A stretch of 64,000 nucleotides of DNA, taken from positions 1,401,501-1,465,500 of the forward strand of contig JAMWET010001089.1 of assembly GCA_024036415.1 (NCBI GenBank), given 5' to 3'. This DNA is from Prochilodus magdalenae (lineage: Eukaryota > Chordata > Actinopteri > Characiformes > Prochilodontidae). A program made the translations under genes and the position numbers. Position 1 is the first letter of the stretch. Every line of letters starts with the position of its first letter. The notes under the pieces were generated by a model. That model did no database searches and had not been told where the DNA came from. It saw only the letters and a program-made list of their open reading frames with translations. Below are positions 40,470-53,400 of the stretch, one piece after another.

Positions 40470-43400
40470 CCTACAGGCGCCTACAGGTAATATCCTCACA
40501 GGGCCTACAGGTAATATCCTCACAGGGCCAATAGATAAAATCCTCAACACTGCCTACAGGTAAGACCATCACAGGACCTATAGATAATATCCTCATAGGG
40601 CATACAGGTTATATCCTCACAGGGCATACAGGTTATATCCTCACAGGACCTAGTTACAGGTAATATCCTCCTCACAGGACCTAGTTACAGGTAATATCCT
40701 CACAAGGCATACAGGTAATATCCTCACAGGGCATACAGGTAATATCCTCACAGGACCTAGCTACAGGTAATATCCTCACAGGACCTAGCTACAGGTAATA
40801 TCCTCACAAGGCATACAGGTAATATCCTCACAGGGCATACAGGTAATATCCTCACAGGACCTAGCTACAGGTAATATCCTCACAGGACCTAGCTACAGGT
40901 AATATCCTCACAGGACCCAGCTACAGGTAATATCCTCACAGGACCTAGCTACAGGTAATATCCTCACAGGACCGAGCTACAGGTAATATCCTCACAAGGC
41001 ATACAGGTAATATCCTCACAGGCATACAGGTAATATCCTCACAGGACCTAGCTACAGGTAATATCCTCACAGGACCTAGCTACAGGTAATATCCTCACAG
41101 GACCTAGCTACAGGTAATATCCTCACAGGACCTAGCTACAGGTAATATCCTCACAGGACCTAGCTACAGGTAATATCCTCACAGCGCCTACAGGTAATAT
41201 CCTCACAGCGCCTACAGGTAATATCCTCACAGCGCCTACAGGTAATATCCTCACAGGACCTAGCTACAGGTAATATCCTAACAGGACCTAGCTACAGGTA
41301 ATATCCTAACAGGACCTAGCTACAGGTAATATCCTCACAGGACCTAGCTACAGGTAATATCCTCCTCACAGGACCTAGTTACAGGTAATATCCTCACAAG
41401 GCATACAGGTAATATCCTCACAGGGCATACAGGTAATATCCTCACAGGACCTAGCTACAGGTAATATCCTCACAGGACCTAGCTACAGGTAATATCCTCA
41501 CAAGGCATACAGGTAATATCCTCACAAGGCATACAGGTAATATCCTCACAGGGCATACAGGTAATATCCTCACAGGATCTAGCTACAGGTAATATCCTCA
41601 CAGGACCTAGCTACAGGTAATATCCTCACAGGACCTAGCTACAGGTAATATCCTCACAAGGCATACAGGTAATATCCTCACAAGGCATACAGGTAATATC
41701 CTCACAGGGCATACAGGTAATATCCTCACAGGATCTAACTACAGGTAATATCCTCACAGGATCTAACTACAGGTAATATCCTCACAGGACCTAGCTACAG
41801 GTAATATCCTCACAGGACCTAGCTACAGGTAATATACTCACAGGACCTAGCTACAGGTAATATCCTCACAGGACCGAGCTACAGGTAATATCCTCACAGG
41901 ACCTAGCTACAGGTAATATCCTCACAGGACCTAGCTACAGGTAATATCCTCACAGGACCTGGCTACAGGTAATATCCTCACAGGACCTAGCTACAGGTAA
42001 CATCCTCACAGGACCTAGCTACAGGTAATATCCTCACAGGACCTAGCTACAGGTAACATCCTCACAGGACCTAGCTACAGGTAATATCCTCACAGGACCT
42101 AGCTACAGGTAATATCCTCACAGCGCCTACAGGTAATATCCTCACAGCGCCTACAGGTAATATCCTCACAGGACCTAGCTACAGGTAATATCCTAACAGG
42201 ACCTAGCTACAGGTAATATCCTAACAGGACCTAGCTACAGGTAATATCCTAACAGGACCTAGCTACAGGTAATATCCTCACAGGACCTAGCTACAGGTAA
42301 TATCCTCACAGGACCTAGCTACAGGTAATATCCTCACAGCGCCTACAGGTAATATCCTCACAGGACCTAGCTACAGGTAATATCCTCACAGTGCCTACAG
42401 GTAATATCCTCACAGGACCTAGCTACAGGTAATATCCTCACAGGACCTAGCTACAGGTAATATCCTCACAGGACCTAGCTACAGGTAATATCCTCACAGG
42501 ACCTAGCTACAGGTAATATCCTCACAGCGCCTACAGGTAATATCCTCACAGCGCCTACAGGTAATATCCTCACAGGACCTAGCTACAGGTAATATCCTCA
42601 CAGCGCCTACAGGTAATATCCTCACAGGACCTAGCTACAGGTAATATCCTCACAGGACCTAGCTACAGGTAATATCCTCACAGCGCCTACAGGTAATATC
42701 CTCACAGGATCTAGCTACAGGTAATATCCTCACAGGACCTAGCTACAGGCAATATCCTCACAGGACCTAGCTACAGGCAATATCCTCACAGGACCTAGCT
42801 ACAGGTAATATCCTCACAGGACCTAGCTACAGGTAATATCCTCACAGGACCTAGCTACAGGTAATATCCTCACAGGACCTAGCTACAGGTAATATCCTCA
42901 CAGCGCCTACAGGTAATATCCTCACAGGACCTAGCTACAGGTAATATCCTCACAGGACCTAGCTACAGGTAATATCCTCACAGGACCTAGCTACAGGTAA
43001 TATCCTCACAACGCCTACAGGTAATATCCTCACAGCGCCTACAGGTAATATCCTCACAGGACCTAGCTACAGGTAATATCCTCACAGGACCTAGCTACAG
43101 GTAATATCCTCACAGGACCTAGCTACAGGTAATATCCTCACAGGACCTAGCTACAGGTAATATCCTCACAGGACCTAGCTACAGGTAATATCCTCACAGG
43201 ACCTAGCTACAGGTAATATCCTAACAGGACCTAGCTACAGGTAATATCCTCACAGGACCTAGCTACAGGTAATATCCTCACAGGACCTAGCTACAGGTAA
43301 CATCCTCACAGGACCTAGCTACAGGTAATATCCTCACAGGACCTAGCTACAGGTAATATCCTAACAGGACCTAGCTACAGGTAATATCCTCACAGGACCT

Positions 43401-43790
43401 AGCTACAGGTAATATCCTCACAGGACCTAGCTACAGGTAACATCCTCACAGGACCTAGCTACAGGTAATATCCTCACAGGACCTAGCTACAGGTAATATC
43501 CTCACAGGACCTAGCTACAGGTAACATCCTCACAGGACCTAGCTGCAGGTAATATCCTCACAGGACCTAGCTACAGGTAACATCCTCACAGGACCTAGCT
43601 ACAGGTAATATCCTCACAGGACCTAGCTACAGGTAATATCCTCACAGGACCTAGCTACAGGTAGTATCCTCACAGGACCTAGCTACAGGTAATATCCTCA
43701 CAGGACCTAGCTACAGGTAGTATCCTCACAGGACCTACAGATAACATCTTTACAGGACCTACAGGTAATATCCTCACTGGACCTTCAAGT
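40470..43790. repeat. 3.3 kb minisatellite, 24 and 28 bp units
   Basis: About 120 head-to-tail units (my estimate from length). Each has a fixed part GGTAATATCCTCACA and a variable part: GGACCTAGCTACA (28 bp unit), or GCGCCTACA, AGGCATACA or GGGCATACA (24 bp units). Unit types occur in blocks, which points to expansion by unequal exchange of groups of units. Each unit joins a 3' splice-like TCCTCACAG, a 13-base filler and a 5' splice-like CAGGTAATAT. Unit lengths of 24 and 28 rule out a conserved reading frame across the array. Confidence 0.98.
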
Positions 43791-44300
43791 TAAGTCATCT
43801 GATGTCAAAGTTCATCTACCACCAGAAAGAGACACGTTTGTTTTTTATTTCTCTTAGTATTTAAATCATACACTGGAATATCAGATTGATTGATAAACTC
43901 CACAATCTCTCTCAATCTAATCTAATCTGAAATGTAATTTCTAGTGAGCATCGTAAATAACATCAGATGAATGATCCCCACAGGGTAATATCCTTACAGA
44001 ACCTACAGGTAACGTCCTTACAAGACCTACATGTAATATCCTTACAGGACCTACCGGTAACAGCCTTACCGTAATATCTTTACAAGACCTACAGGTAACA
44101 TCCTTACAGGACCTACAAGTTACGTCAGCTGATGTCAAAGCTAATCTACCACCAGAAAGAGACACGTTAGTTTTTTATTTCGCTTAGTATTTAAATCATA
44201 CACTGAAATATCAGATTTGTTGAAACGCTCTACAATCTCACACAATCTAATCTAATCTGAAATACAATTTCTAGTGAGCATCGTAAATCACATCAGATGA
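43780..44300. repeat. composite duplication: two 190 bp copies flanking degenerate minisatellite
   Basis: Copy one at about 43780-43970 and copy two at about 44111-44300 share ACCACCAGAAAGAGACACGT, ATTTAAATCATACACT and TTTCTAGTGAGCATCGTAAA. Between them, 43975-44110 holds a handful of diverged minisatellite units (TAATATCCTTACAG type). The block of minisatellite plus 190 bp was thus duplicated as one, and the right-hand array did not expand. Confidence 0.9.
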
Positions 44301-44870
44301 CCCGAATGCGACCCGAGTCGTTAGTACTAAGCGGACGTTACCCTACCGGCGGTTGCTGAAAACGTACCGGAGTCTCCTCTCCGAACAGCAGCGGCAGCTC
44401 TGTTGGGGTTAATATTAAGACCCTAGTGTTTCCTGAAGCTCATTGCACAGCAGAAACGCTAACTGCAAGGCAGTGCAGCCACGGACTACACGTTTAGCTC
44501 AGTTTCTGAATACTGTTTTGTCTTCTCAGTAACTACACCGTCGATTCGAGGCCAAAGCTAACATGTTAGCTTAACTTACCGTTAGCTATCTTGCTAATGT
44601 TCTACTAGCCAAAAAGCTTAAAAGACACACTCGCCTACCTTTCTTTGTAGTGACGGGTGAAGGTAGATGTTGTGGTAGTCGGGTCGCTGGTGTTTGATCT
44701 GCAGACGCTGAATTTTTACCATTTAATTCACAACAAAATCCCTGAGTCCAAACTTCACCGCCTTTCCCGCTTCCATGATACGAGCTCCTCCGTTCGATCT
44801 GTGATGGTCTCCCGCGTTCTGATAGGTTGCCAGGTTCGCGCGCATTGTAACAGAAATCAACCAAATGCCT
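44282..44870. other. isolated CpG-rich block; possible promoter or first exon of an unidentified transcript
   Basis: CpGs are dense at 44285-44400 (CCCGAATGCGACCCGAGTCG) and again at 44650-44845 (GGTTCGCGCGCATTG), unlike the CpG-poor DNA around. On the - strand, a possible exon would end at a GTAGGCGAG donor at about 44636, preceded by ACTACAAAGAAAG. No recognisable protein is encoded; a + strand frame beginning MKVDVVVVGS is probably chance. It lies between two convergent genes, where a promoter is unexpected. Confidence 0.3.
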
Positions 44871-44944
44871 TTTAAAAACCTTCTCAAGACAGGTAAATTC
44901 AAATATTTAATAGGAAATATTATTTCGGGTTGCCTGTCTGAAGT

Positions 44945-45085
44945 CTAAGCCAAGAACATCAAGTCAAGTCGAGTCTCTTTTTTTTTTTTTTTTTTTTTTA
45001 AATCAGTGTTAGTCAAGTCCTTTGTGACTCGAGTCTGACTTGAAAGGGCCGATTTGACTCAATGCTGTAGTGACTCACTACCCTT
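44945..45085. repeat. interspersed repeat rich in AAGTC/GAGTC words with poly(T)
   Basis: AAGTCAAGTCGAGTC, then 22 T at 44978-44999, then TGACTCGAGTCTGACTTG. Such AAGTC-rich sequence is frequent in fish genomes; the class was not determined. Confidence 0.5.
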
Positions 45086-45349
45086 GAGGTTCAAGGTGGT
45101 AGTACAACACAGAACAGGCCGAGCTAGCTGGTTAGCATAGTAACTTCAGTAGATAATCTCTGCAACATGATGTTATTGGCTTTACAGTGTGAAAATAATT
45201 TAGTAAATATTGGAATTAATGGTTTAAACATAAAATATGTATAAAATATTACACATGGCTTCTTTAACAGAGTTTAAAATATGTTTCACACCAAAACTCT
45301 GCTAAAAATAAAACCTGTTTATGTTGTGTTTTGATACTTGTATGCATGA

Positions 45350-45440
45350 TCAAGCTAAGTGACCAGCTAAACCAGCATAGACCAGCTTTAACCAGTATGG
45401 AAGGCAGGCTGGGATGGGCTGGTTTTTAGAAGGGAACTTT
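45350..45440. repeat. interspersed ACCAGC-rich repeat
   Basis: GACCAGCTAAACCAGCATAG then ACCAGCTTTAACCAG: a quasi-palindromic ACCAGC/GCTGGT type repeat often seen in otophysan fish, which is a weak pointer to that group. Confidence 0.45.
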
Positions 45441-46030
45441 ATATGGTCTCTATAGTAAAGCAATTTCTCAGGCATTGGGTCAGTTATTCTGCCAGGTAGC
45501 TTTTGGAGACATTTAACTCTGATCTGCTTCCCATCACCGCACCTGTAAACAATTAAAACTCTAACCTCTCCTATTTCACACCAAAGACCTCTAATGACTG
45601 TGCTGACCTTTGCCCTTAAATCATGTATACATTTAGGAATGGAAAACCTGAAAAGGAAATGAAGAGAAAGGCAATGCTGCCATCTGGTGGCCACACTAAT
45701 CATCCACTCTCAGTAGGCCGGGGTCCATTGTATGAGTGCCTGTGCAGTGGAGTAGATTTTATTTGTTACATGATGCTGAGCAGGTACATGCTTTAGGTAC
45801 ACACACTAAGACTGCAATATAGACTATAGAATAATGTTCTCAAATACAGATCTTTATGTGTAATTACATGCGCGTGAGCCGTTTTGGCGGAAAAATATAT
45901 GCATTGTCATGCTAGTGAGAATATTAGACATCCAACAGGGGGCAGTGTTCTCATACATTCCTACTGACAGAACCCATTTACAAAGATGCCGCAACAACTG
46001 GAGTAATTAATGTTCCAAATGAAAGTTTCA

Positions 46031-49000
46031 GTATCAATACAGTTGGTATGTTTATTGGCATTTTCAATAGTAATTATAACACATTTGTCATACGTTCATC
46101 ACATACAAACAGAACAACCAGTCCAACAGTAACTCCTACATACAGTACAACAAAATATAATGAGCCACTGTGCAATGATGTATTAACTCCATCTTGTGGA
46201 TTGTACCTATAGCTCAGGGGGTGGGATCAACATATACCATACAACGGAACTCTGTACAGAATCTACTCCTTCAGGGTTGTTTTACAGTGTAAACCGAACT
46301 TTCTCTTGTTTCCTAATAGTTTATAGTACAGATAAGTGATTGCACTATAGGTTACATGGACATACTGACTATGATGGCTACTGGTACAAAAACAGAATGT
46401 GTTTCATCATTTTTCTAAGACATCATTCAGGGTCAGTAATGACAATGTGGCTAACAATGAAGGTAAAGTTTCATCATAGCTAGTGATGTTGAATCACTCT
46501 AGTGGAGCGTTCGTGTGGCTACCGTATGAATGCCACGGAAGGTCCTACAGTCTTCTTATAATGGAGCAATCTCAGTACAGCAATACACTTTACATGCACC
46601 AGTTCTCTACAGTCATACACACACATACCAAACTTGAGAGAATTTACAGGCAAGAAGCTCGTTTTTAGTCTCATTCAAACATACACACAAATACAGCCAC
46701 ACGTAGGGTTCTGTGCAAAAGTCAGAGACCACCCGCTTTATTTCATCTCTGGTCAAAACAACCATTAAGTACAAGGTACTAACTATTCAGTAGATTAGAT
46801 ATAAAGTGATCTACATACAAAACAGGAGTGTCCAACACAGGAATTCACAGAAGAGAGGCTATAGATAAAAGGGGATTCCTAACAATCATGCATGATCAAA
46901 TCTGTCAGATCAACTGCACTTAAAGCATTTGCCTTTGAGACAGAGGTCATAAACAGTGTTTGGGATTGCTTGCGATACACTCAACCCACAAGTCGGTTTG
47001 ATTTATCATACAGGGTCGAAAATTTAGTATTTCCTCTGTATTTTTAATAAAATTCAATTGAATTTTTTTTTACTATATTCATGTTGCTGCCCTTTGTAAC
47101 TACACTTGATTTCTGAGGTTGTAGGAGTGTTGAGCCAAGGTGCTGAGTGGTGTTGAGTGCCTAAAACTTTGGTGTTTAACCAGTGCAGCTGCACTAGATG
47201 GCATAATCAACAGAATGCATCTGAAACCCACACGATGCACATTGTTCACAGTTTTACTTTGTGACATCACTATTTCATGATGTATTGCTATACTCCTAAT
47301 TAAGGTGCAACCAACTTCTATGACTGAACTTTGGAAGTGTGGAAAAATGTTGCTGGAGAAAGCTGAAAACAAGACTGCTGGAAAGAACGAAGCTGTCGTG
47401 AAGGTGGACACACTAAACACCCTGCATGTTTTCTCTGCTCTTCCTGATGATGGAAAATGACACTGACTGCTTTGACTGGAAACCAAATAAATAAATAAAT
47501 GAAGTGTGGTCTCCTGACCTTAACACAGAACTGAACATACTTGCCACGCGGTACGTTAGTCATATCTTTAGCACAAATAATCAACACATCATTATCAACA
47601 CAACAGGAGATTTCTAAACATTGGAATGGAATGTGCAAAAACAGCATTGCCCATTTACAGGATACACTGTCTACTATTACACACAAAGTAGTGAACTACT
47701 CACTTACACCAACCTCTCGTTCACTCACAACGTGATCTGTTTCTCTCACACGCCCTCACACACAGTTCACACACCCTTATACATCTACAGTATATACAAG
47801 AGACAGGGTTTCAAAATATTGCACTTATTGGCCCATTGCAGCCCACATACCGTAGGATGCAGAAATAAAATGACTATATAGATACAGCTCTCTAAATATA
47901 GATGTCTCACAATTTCATGCAAGTGTAATGCTAAATGTTTTAGCTGCAGAAAACTTTCACTTCTCGTCCGTTTCCTATACGCAGGTTACACATCAGCGAT
48001 GCGTAGGGATCATTTGGCATTACACACACTGGCCTACTTGCCTCTGACACAATATATATAACTGCATTTATTTTTTGCTTATGTCAAAATGACTACCTAC
48101 CATTTTAGATCTCTTTTTACATAATACACTCACAATAACCACAGAACGTGATCAAAACCACACTCAACACCATTTTCATTTAAGGGCTACATTTTATCTT
48201 TATAATTTAACTTTATCATTAAAGTAAAGGGAATCTATCAGTCCACCCAAACACATTCTTTCATAGCAGCCGGTTGTACAAGCTTTACAGTATGTCTGTA
48301 CAGTAATTCAAAGGTTGTCTGCTTTGCTTTGTGACCAGCAGTCTGCATGGCGATCTTCAGAAATCAGAGCTAGCATTTACATAGGAATTTTAGAGACCAG
48401 TTATTGCTACAATTGTGTTATGATGACCGTGTGTTATGATGCTTAGCATGCTTTAATTTACAGCAAAGACAGATTATTTTATGTTTACTAAAAATCTGTT
48501 TTCTATGAAGCTGCAAGCTGCAATGAGACCCCTCCTCTAGGCCTTCTGCAACTCCAAAATGCAGCATTTGAATGTGCGCAGAAATGAGCATTATCGTTGG
48601 TGTGGGTTTGTTTCCTTTTATATTTGAGTTTAACATTTATGGGATCAACCGACGTTCAAGGTTCGTTTCTGACAATAGCTAAGCTTACACCCAAAGAATT
48701 ATTATTATTTACTTATTTATTTATCTTACAAAAACCATTGACAACAATTACTCATTAAGTCGAAGAGGATTTTTCACCCATGTTCTGTAAAGCTTGTCCA
48801 ACTTAAGGGCAGCTACAAAAGAACTCATTTTAGCATGAATGTCAGTTTGCAGTATATTGGCGGGCAATCACAGAACCACAGACTCAGCTTACAGACAGGT
48901 GCCTAGTGGTGGTGAGTCACAAAACAGGAGGCATAAACAAGCTCGTTATTTATAATCCAAAAAGTCATATCAGGTTTCCCGCTGAAATATTGATAGACTG

Positions 49001-50289
49001 ACTCACGCTGCAGAAATAGCTGCCTGGGACCTTTCCTTGAGTATTGCGGCATTCTCTCTCAGCAGACAGCTCACTCCACTCACGCTTCGCTTTCAGTAAG
49101 AAAACAGGAAAAATCAAAACGTCACAAAAGCCTCTCTTGGGCTAGGAGCACAGACTGAGATGCCAGTTGAGATGGGAGACACTGAAAGGCTCTGCTTTTT
49201 CCACAAAGTGCCTTTTTTGCCAGCAGAGATAAAGATACATCGTGATAAACGCAAAGAGAAGGGGACACTGCGGCCACATGCAGTCATTTTATAATGATCA
49301 AATATCAAACAAGCCAGATGTCTGAAGATGTCTTTTCTTCTTATTTTGAACGTTCTGAGCAGGTTTACATTAAATACACACATAAATAAATCTGTTAAAT
49401 CAGGTAAAAAGTCTTTGATGATTTCTCTGAAAAACTACTAGATAATAGAAACATTTGTTAATATAGTATGTATGTCCCTGTATAGCTAATTCTCTTAACA
49501 TCTCTAAATTCGAACTACTGAGGTATTTACAATAATATATTGAAGATATTTCTAAATGAATTGAGGTGCACGCACTGCGCCAGCCTCCTCACAGATAGAT
49601 CAGTGTGTTGAAGGGCTAATAGAAAAGCAGCTGAAGCCCTACAAAAAAAAATCCCATCAATCCAGATTTAAGAGGAAATGAACCGCTCCTACTTTGGAAG
49701 AGCTACATATACCGTCTTCTTATGAAGAGGCCTAAGGCAAGCTAACTGACCACATGCTCAAATCAATTCTACAAATTGGTTACATGCATGTTGGTGAGAC
49801 TTAAACCAGCCATGTAACAATGCAAGAACACAGTGACTTTGATCTGCTCAAGAGAGTAGGAAAAAAAAAATGAGTGTGAAAATAAAAAAGAACCAGGCAC
49901 TGCACATCAGACAGTCAGATATGGGTGTGGTACAGAGGTGCCGGAGCAGAATAAGCAAACATATGCTGAAAAAACAGCCTAGTGCTTGCCATCAATAGCT
50001 CTGATTTTTTAAAAGATTTTTTTTCACCACACAGAAGCTTCCTGGAACTGTCGAAGCCTTGTTTTAGCTTTTCTTAAACAAAAAAGAAAAGTAGATTCTA
50101 ATGCAGGACAATAGTGGGGCTGGGGCAGAGCTTAAGAGGGTCACATCACTCAGGACATGCCATCCTAGTAAGGACACCCTTGTTCCGGCACCCGTCATCC
50201 ACAAGGTTAAAGGTTAAATGCCTCAACTTAAAGGAGCTAAGTAATCTACAAACAGACACGCGCTGGGCTACGATGCACTAAGCAGAACA
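46031..50289 (-). other. probable rab3c 3' UTR and 3' flank
   Basis: No coding exon is seen for 4.2 kb downstream of the rab3c stop. Most is unique AT-rich sequence, interrupted by a Tc1-like relic at 46705-47500. Sense-strand AATAAA candidates (TTTATT on the + strand) include 46051-46056 and about 48717-48722. I cannot tell which is used, and the presence of a relic between them favours the right-hand one or alternative ends. Confidence 0.4.
46705..47500 (+). mobile_element. Tc1-like transposon relic with internal deletion
   Basis: The left end, TTCTGTGCAAAAGTCAGAGA, is of the family type. GTGTTTGGGATTGCTTGCGA at about 46960 resembles the VWD segment of the transposase. Near 47330-47440, AACTTTGGAAGTGTGGAAAA and AAGCTGTCGTGAAGGTGGAC match the C-terminal part of Tc1-like transposases. 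The frame is broken. It lies in the rab3c 3' flank, opposite in sense to that gene. Confidence 0.65.
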
Positions 50290-50483
50290 CTAACAGGCGC
50301 AGTTGGGTTGCTGTATGGGAGGTGGGTTGTCCGTTAGTCTGGCGTTGCCCTGGGTTCCCGTGGTAACAGCGGGGTCAGTCTCTAAACTCTCTGACATCTT
50401 GTCACAGATAATATCCACCAGACGCTCGAAGGTTTGCTTCACGTTGATGTTGTCCTTTGCACTGGTCTCAAAGAACTCGAAAC
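50290..50483 (-). CDS. rab3c: rab3c last exon with G5 motif and CxC tail
   Basis: Acceptor CTTCAAG; sense reading begins [20 protein letters not shown], then [20 protein letters not shown] and the variable tail to NCAC and TAG (50290-50292). ETSAK is the G5 guanine-binding motif. The CAC end is prenylated by Rab geranylgeranyl transferase in this family. Confidence 0.97.
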
Positions 50484-53400
50484 CTTGAAGACACAAAAAC
50501 AAAACAGGGTATGATGTGTCAACGGGCAGCAGAAGTTTTGGAACATACCAAAACAGTCATATGCAAAGATTTAAACACCACCTGTCAAACTACATTTTGT
50601 GAAATTACAAACATCGACAAACAGGTCACAGCTTTTGTCAGAATGTGTTCGGCTAGTTTGTGTTAGTGTCAGGGTATTAGTGAAAGTGAAAAGTGAAAAG
50701 GTTACCGGTTTAATAGTAAAATTCCCGACACTTAGTATTACTATTTCACATTTTAATAATCAGTAAAACCACACTTAACCACCACAATAAATACTGTTCA
50801 GTATCAGCAGTATTTTTCAGTTCCACCTTAAGTAGCACAGCAGCTAAAACTGTTGGCTAAGACATTATAATACCTGCTACTTTTCATACCATTATATCTC
50901 CACTGGCACAAATAGTTGCACCCAGAAGCAATCAACCGACAGGAATAAAACTTTGTGTTGTAGGTATGTTTGACATTGTGGGACATGCAAATGATTCGAG
51001 TTAACACGTGGCCACGCATGTCATGTAAGGATGGGTCTTATCACTGTACCTGATGGACCCAACAGCCACGACTGTTAACATTTAGCGAGTAGTGATGCCC
51101 TCTATTACTAATCCTGTTAGTGCCAGCACTACTGGCAAATGGCTGCACAACGCAGGACTACCAACACATAGATGGTTACAACGACTGCTCTTAACACCAC
51201 AATAACATCACCTAACACTGCAATGGTGTCGTGCCAGACTGTCATGGAGTAACTCAGAATGGCAGCGGTTCGTCCTCAGTGACGATTCCCACTTTTGTCT
51301 TGGTGTATATATGTGTAAAGGCACCGTGGTCAGTGCCAAGATGAGTGGCTTGTTGGCACACGTCACACGTCCAGCAGGCCTGGTGTCACCACACCTCCAC
51401 ATCTGCAGGAACTGTGTGAGAATATTCAAGCTGCATGGGATGGATTATCGCAGGGCACCATTAGGAACCTCTACAGCTTCATGCAGCTTCATAATTACTG
51501 ACATCAAGTTTTTGACATACTCACTACTAACAGGTGCATAAAATTAAAAAACATAGCCATGCAGTCTCCATAGATGTATGCAATTTTTATGGCTAAGCAG
51601 AGGGACACAAGCCTCACAAGGACACTGTACTCAAAGCACTAATGGACAGGTGTAAAGCATACAACCACTAGGCTCTGAGGCAGTGGACACATGTTCTCAT
51701 GAGTGGTGGATCAAGCTTCACCATTTCGCAGTGGATGAATCTGGGATTGGTAGATGCCAGGTGAATCCCACCTACCAGAATGCATCAAGCTAACAGTAAA
51801 GTTTGGTGGAGGAGTCATAGTGGCCTCGGGCCATTTTTCAAGGTTTGGACCGCTTAGTTCCAGTGAAATGTAATGCTAATGCTACAGCATACAAAGACAT
51901 TTTAAAAACTTATAAGCAGCCAACAGTCTGACAGGATCTGGTGTGCAGGAGCTGTTGTCCAACACCAGTTCTTGACTTGACTTGACTTCACAAATGCTCC
52001 CACTCTAAAACCTCGTGGAAAGTCTTTCTAAAAAAATGGAGGGTGTAATAGTTGCAAAAGGGGGAGATTTTGTATTAAGGGAATGTATACATGTTTTGTA
52101 AAATTCATCTCATATCTTCTCACGGTCCGCTAGCTGTCCTTTTTATGTGCACCCTGGGAAAAAAATCTGCTCCACACGCAGGGCCATGAAGCAGAGAAAG
52201 CTGACAAACAACCAAGAGGGAAATCTGAGGAACAAAGATTCACAAAGACGTTTTTAGACCAGGCAAGGGGCGAAGGGTAGTGTTAACATCAGAGAGGCGT
52301 TTCGACAGAGAAGAAATCTCTGAGAGGCAGTAAGGAAGTAAGCTTTTCTTATTTGCCAGTCTCGTGTTTGATTGTTCTTGTTCCACCTTAAATGGTGCTG
52401 CAGTTACATTTTGGTGGATGGTTATATTTACCTCACAAAAAAAAAATCCCCAAGTATATTATCATATATTTGCCTCAATTTCTGCTGTAAACCTACAAAA
52501 TGAGTAATTAACTCTATTGGTTGTCAAAGCTTTAAGGATTTGATAATGTTAGCATGTTAGCATCTATTTGCTAATCTTGAATTAGCTTACACTGCACTGG
52601 CTTTATGACCTATGGCTTTGGCAAAGGCAAATGAAAGTGAATTTAAGGCTCAGAACTACATAAGCAACTCTTTTAACCCTGTTTTATCACATGATTATAA
52701 TGCTTCACTCATGAAGCAGAAGGACTGTTATGCTAGCTGGAGACACTGGAATGTAACTACTGCACCACTAAACGTGGAAAGGTAAAGCGTGAAAATTAAT
52801 CCGATTTTGACTTCTTGGAGAGTTAAAGAACATTCGAAGAAATGTGGAGGTTCCTCTGCTTCTGCTAGACAGGTGGGTAACAATAACTTAGAAAGTTCAG
52901 AAAGTTCAGTTGCAGTGTTGTTTGTGTTGGGAATGCACATTCATGAACATAAGGGGTTGCGCTTCTGAAGTAGAAATGAAGGGAGGGGCGTCCACATATG
53001 TACACATGTTACAAAGTCAGGAAAGTGTAGCATAAGAGCTTGATGTACCTTTATTGCTAGGAGTGGTGTTTCTTTATGAAGAATAGACCTGGATTATTTT
53101 TGACTAAAGCTATTTAGGTTTTTTAGGTCACACGAATGCCTTGACTCATCAAATCACCCAAAGAAACAAATCTGGAATAGACTGGTCAGAATGCTCATGG
53201 CACACAGCTATACAACAGACCCCATGGTGTTCCCTTCCACAGTATCAATACTGCAAATGTAAATATCATGCTAATAATTCACAAATTTCGTTCTCGGCAT
53301 CTTTACCACATTAACTGTGAGTTTTCTAACCGCAGAAGGTTTTTTTGTAGTTTCCCCCACACCCATGGCATGAAATATGAGAGATGTGCTTTGCAAGTGG

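Noticed and set aside
40470..43790. CRISPR-like array
   Set aside because: Regular repeats without unique spacers; units vary among a few types, as in a minisatellite, and the surrounding DNA is vertebrate.
44657..44875. + strand frame starting MKVDVVVVGS, like the start of a PfkB sugar kinase
   Set aside because: The similarity stops after VVVGS, the rest has none of the GGKGAN-type motif, and the frame ends soon. Chance is more likely than a ribokinase fragment.
47100..47686. Two - strand frames of 122-128 codons
   Set aside because: They are antisense to the Tc1-like relic at 46705-47500 and its flank; not a gene.
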